NCBI GenBank assembly: GCA_050946055.1
Contig: JBMNUB010000002.1
Span: 97,338-161,337 of the forward strand
DNA from: Fimadaptatus sp050946055
GTDB taxonomy: Bacteria > Bacillota > Clostridia > Christensenellales > Aristaeellaceae
Reading direction: 5' to 3'
DNA length: 64,000 bases
Notes under the pieces: generated by a model
What the model saw: only the letters and a program-made list of their open reading frames with translations
Told to the model about the DNA's origin: nothing
The model's database searches: none
Shown here: in pieces, positions 61,740 to 64,000 of the stretch
Position numbering within the stretch: the first letter of the stretch is position 1
Layout of the letters: every line of letters starts with the position of its first letter
Translations under genes and position numbers: made by a program

Positions 61740-61965
61740 GGGGGCGCATCTGGTGAAAACAGCCCCCGTACAGGGTGCGGAGGGCAGACTTCGCCCACCG
61801 TTCGGTCGAGACTTGCTGGTCTCCTCTCACGCCGGAACACGGCTTCCCATCGCTGTCTTCACGCCACAGGGCGCTCCCCCTCTGGCGGCCCGCTTGCGGG
61901 TATACCCGCCTCCTTTCGCAAAGCAGTATCTATTCAAAGCGCCACGGGGCGTTTTGACCTATATG
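61740..61965 (-). promoter_or_regulatory. Structured leader resembling a cobalamin riboswitch, with terminator, before thiW
   Basis: Read on the minus strand: ATAGGTCAAAACGCC (61963-61949), TTTGAATAG (61938-61930), then paired GC-rich arms with GCGGGTATACCCGC and CCGCCA, GCGATGGGAAGCC and GAGAGGAGACCAGC (61828-61815). The order matches cobalamin aptamers: AUAGGU, then GAAUAGGGAA, then CCGCCACUG, then GGGAAGG, then the B12-box-like AGCCAGGAGACCUGCC, with some deviations. A hairpin GGGGGC/GCCCCC (61767-61740) with a short T-run lies 29 nt before thiW and could be the expression platform. The TPP signature CUGAGA is absent. The match was made by eye. Confidence 0.6.
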
Positions 61966-62151
61966 GGTAAAGGGCAACAGGTCATCAGCGCGCAATGTGC
62001 CATTGCGCATGCGTTTGCGCAGGCGATGCGTATCATATCGCCGCGCAGTGTGCGGCATATGGCTGTGCGTATGCGCAGACGATGCGTAGCATCCTCCCGC
62101 GCATATACGTCAGCAATGCATATCACCGCCATGCGCACCGCACGGCGCTCG

Positions 62152-62820
62152 TCAGACATCGTCTCGCGGCTGCATGCACATCTCCCAGAAGGCATGCTCA
62201 TGCTCGGAGCAGCGGCGGAATATGTCGAGGCACTTTGCCTCGCGCTCGGGGCTAAGTCCCTGACATGCGCGCTCGGTGAACTCCATCCACTCGCGGCAGA
62301 CAGCATCGTAGCTGCCGTCTGCGTAGTCGCGCACGAAAGGCCAGTAGGCCGTGTCGCGCACCTGGGGATAGTCGCGCAGCACCTCGCCGAATATGTATGC
62401 GTAGCTCAGCATGCAGGGCAGGCAGGCCATCATGCACTCGGGCGCGCCCTCGCCATCGCGCGCGGCGCTTAGCATCGTGTCCACATAGGCGCGGTTGGCC
62501 GGGCGCAGCGGAAGGTGCTGTATATCGGCATCGGTAAGGCCATAGCGCTTCATGTAGTACAGGCGAGTGGCATCCTCGCTCTCGTTTACGAAGGCGAGCA
62601 GCGAGTAGTATGCGCGTATCTCCTCGCTGGTTCTGGCATGCACCATGCCATAGGCGAATACCTTGGCGTATTCGCGCAGGTACAGGCTGTCATCGACTAT
62701 ATAGCCCTTGAAGCAGTCCTCGCTGAGAGTGCCTGCCGCCACGCCGCGCACGAAGGCGGTGTCCAGACAGCTGCGCCATATGGGCAGGCTGTCGCGTATT
62801 GCATCGCTTAGCATGCTCAT
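62152..62820 (-). CDS. tenA: TenA-family thiaminase II
   Basis: 222 residues from the minus-strand ATG at 62820, 7 nt after GAGGTG; GTG 62829 overlaps the thiD stop but is less well placed. All-helical protein that hydrolyses aminopyrimidine thiamine breakdown products for salvage of HMP. The catalytic Cys lies in ACLPCMLSYAYI (about Cys136), matching Bacillus TenA Cys135. YIVDDSLYLREYAKVFAYG and EHEHAFWEMC are typical. Translated from the same mRNA as thiD. Confidence 0.93.
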   Translation of the reverse strand: MSMLSDAIRDSLPIWRSCLDTAFVRGVAAGTLSEDCFKGYIVDDSLYLREYAKVFAYGMVHARTSEEIRAYYSLLAFVNESEDATRLYYMKRYGLTDADIQHLPLRPANRAYVDTMLSAARDGEGAPECMMACLPCMLSYAYIFGEVLRDYPQVRDTAYWPFVRDYADGSYDAVCREWMEFTERACQGLSPEREAKCLDIFRRCSEHEHAFWEMCMQPRDDV

Positions 62821-62825
62821 CCTTT

Positions 62826-63623
62826 TCACCTCACAAACTCGCCCTGAAGCGCAAACATGTGGTCCATGGGGCCGCGTCCCCTGCCCAGATTTAGCATCGC
62901 GCCCAGCGCTCCCGATATGTACGCCTTGGCGCGGCGCACGGCCTCGTCAAGCTCATAGCCCTTGGCGAGGTTGGAGGCTATTGCGCTGGACAGCGTGCAG
63001 CCTGTGCCGTGTGTGTTGGGGTTGTCTATGCGCTTGCCGTTAAACCACTTGCCGTGGCCATTGCACCACAGGTAATCGTTGGCATCGTTCAGGTCATGGC
63101 CGCCCTTGAGCAGCACGGCACAGCCGTACTTTGCGCATATTGCCTGCGCTGCGGCTTCCATGTCGGCTGAGCTGGCGATGCGCCCGCCCAGCAGCACCTC
63201 GGCCTCGGGTATGTTGGGCGTTATAACGCAGCTAAGCGGCATGAGTCTGCCGGTGAGCGCCGATATCGCATCTTCGGATATCAGCCGCGAGCCGCTGGTC
63301 GCGACCATCACGGGGTCTACGACTATGTTCTGCGCGGAGTATTCTGCGAGTTTTTGGGCTATTACCTCGATGAGCGGAACTGAGGATACCATGCCTATCT
63401 TGACCGCGTCCGGGCGTATGTCGGTGAATACGCAGTCCAGCTGCTCGGCGAGGAATTCCGGGCTGGCTTCCTGTATGCTGCGCACGCCGGTGGTGTTCTG
63501 GGCGACCATGGCGGTTATGGCGCTCATGGCGTATACGCCGTTGGCGGTCATGGTCTTTATGTCGGCCTGTATGCCCGCGCCGCCGCTGGGATCGGTTCCG
63601 GCTATGGTGAGTGCTGTCTTCAT
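62826..63623 (-). CDS. thiD: HMP/HMP-phosphate kinase ThiD
   Basis: 265 residues from the minus-strand ATG at 63623 (AAGGAG 11 nt upstream). Ribokinase-fold enzyme making HMP-pyrophosphate for thiamine synthesis. Landmarks: TIAGTDPSGGAGIQADIKT, AQNTTGV, VKIGMVSS, VVDPVMVATSG, TPNIPEAEVLLG, LLKGGHD and NTHGTGCTLSSAIA (anion hole with Cys). First gene of the thiD-tenA operon on the minus strand. Confidence 0.96.
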   Translation of the reverse strand: MKTALTIAGTDPSGGAGIQADIKTMTANGVYAMSAITAMVAQNTTGVRSIQEASPEFLAEQLDCVFTDIRPDAVKIGMVSSVPLIEVIAQKLAEYSAQNIVVDPVMVATSGSRLISEDAISALTGRLMPLSCVITPNIPEAEVLLGGRIASSADMEAAAQAICAKYGCAVLLKGGHDLNDANDYLWCNGHGKWFNGKRIDNPNTHGTGCTLSSAIASNLAKGYELDEAVRRAKAYISGALGAMLNLGRGRGPMDHMFALQGEFVR

Positions 63624-63759
63624 ATTATACAATGCTCCTTTTGGTATTGAGTCTTTCGGATAACGGCACGATGCGCGCATGTGGAAACCGGCGCTTGGAG
63701 ATGGCGCGGTGTATGGCGGTTAGGGTATGCCGAGCTTGCATGCGTTCATCATGCGGATG

Positions 63760-64000
63760 GGGGAGTATCACATGGGGCGATGCTGCCATCGCTGAACACT
63801 GCGTCAGCAATCACGCGCATTATGCGCATGAGAGTATCGCATCAGGCGATGCTGCCATCGCTGAACACTGCGCCAGCCAGCGCGCGCATTATGCGCATGA
63901 GAGTATCGCATCGGGCGATGCTGTCATTGGCGAAAGCCACGTCAGCCAGCGCGCGCATTATGCGCATGAGAGTATCGCATCAGGCGATGCTGCCATCGCT
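63760..64000. repeat. Tandem repeat, 69-bp unit, running off the window
   Basis: Units starting GAGAGTATCGCATC lie at 63830, 63899 and 63968, with a diverged unit before them (GGGAGTATCACATG, about 63761). Each continues through GGCGATGCTGCCATCGCTG to GCGCATTATGCGCAT. The array reaches the right edge, so its length is unknown. 63624-63759 holds no visible gene. Confidence 0.93.

Noticed and set aside
61740..61965. TPP riboswitch, expected before a thi gene
   Set aside because: The CUGAGA and GAACCUGAUC blocks are absent on both strands; the cobalamin pattern fits better.

Overview
The window reads as chromosomal DNA of a GC-rich, spore-forming Clostridia-type Firmicute. Evidence for this is a division and wall (dcw) cluster headed by mraZ, a SpoVD/FtsI-type PBP with PASTA domains, sporulation and germination genes (SpoIIR, SleB, YpeB, GerMN repeats), CD1247- and CD1871A-type proteins otherwise known from clostridia, strong Shine-Dalgarno sites, and consensus sigma-A promoters that often carry an extended -10. 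A Christensenellales-like gut anaerobe would fit, but that is inference. Isoleucine is mostly encoded by ATA, except in a few genes that look highly expressed.

Layout. 1-6.8 kb: a truncated ORF, a triple-GerMN protein, lon-ysxC, a zinc-ribbon protein and a metallophosphoesterase. 7.3-22 kb: dcw cluster in the order mraZ, ftsL, pbp, murE, mraY, murD, ftsW, murA, ftsQ, ftsA, ftsZ; rsmH, murF and murG are absent from their usual places. 22-27.6 kb: a PfkB sugar-phosphate kinase, a large secreted protein of unknown function, and a minus-strand operon (DUF1934, unknown, metallo-beta-lactamase fold). 27.8-31.1 kb: spoIIR, sleB, ypeB. 31.3-39 kb: NfeD-flotillin pair, GNAT, yqeG-nfo, then M24 peptidase-efp-CD1247. 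39.4-40.4 kb (minus): 4Fe-4S membrane protein with a 45-residue CXXC partner. 40.8-49.4 kb: SH3-repeat secreted protein, P-loop ATPase, CapA-like protein, a decayed phage gene and a CBS protein. 49.9-58.9 kb: intracellular GH29 fucosidase with a divergent AraC regulator, yebC, a peptidoglycan-binding protein, and a sugar ABC importer (two permeases plus binding protein, no ATPase). 59.3-61 kb: two tRNA-Ser genes and a small DUF6442-XRE operon with a paired operator. 61.1-63.6 kb (minus): thiD-tenA, then thiW behind a leader that looks like a cobalamin riboswitch.

The most unusual content lies between genes. At least three, probably four, copies of a roughly 250-300 nt element share conserved blocks and hairpins whose stems change while pairing is kept (near 23.4, 34.0, 49.6 and 54.5 kb). 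All copies lie on the plus strand, each downstream of a plus-strand gene. Many other intergenic gaps carry unrelated tandem repeats with units of 32-146 bp, and three proteins carry in-frame repeat tracts.

The genes fall into a few working groups: peptidoglycan precursor synthesis and septation (dcw), spore development and germination, membrane microdomains (NfeD-flotillin), polyproline translation support (EF-P), glycan use (fucosidase, AraC, ABC importer) and thiamine salvage. Gene starts were chosen from Shine-Dalgarno spacing; no database search was possible.
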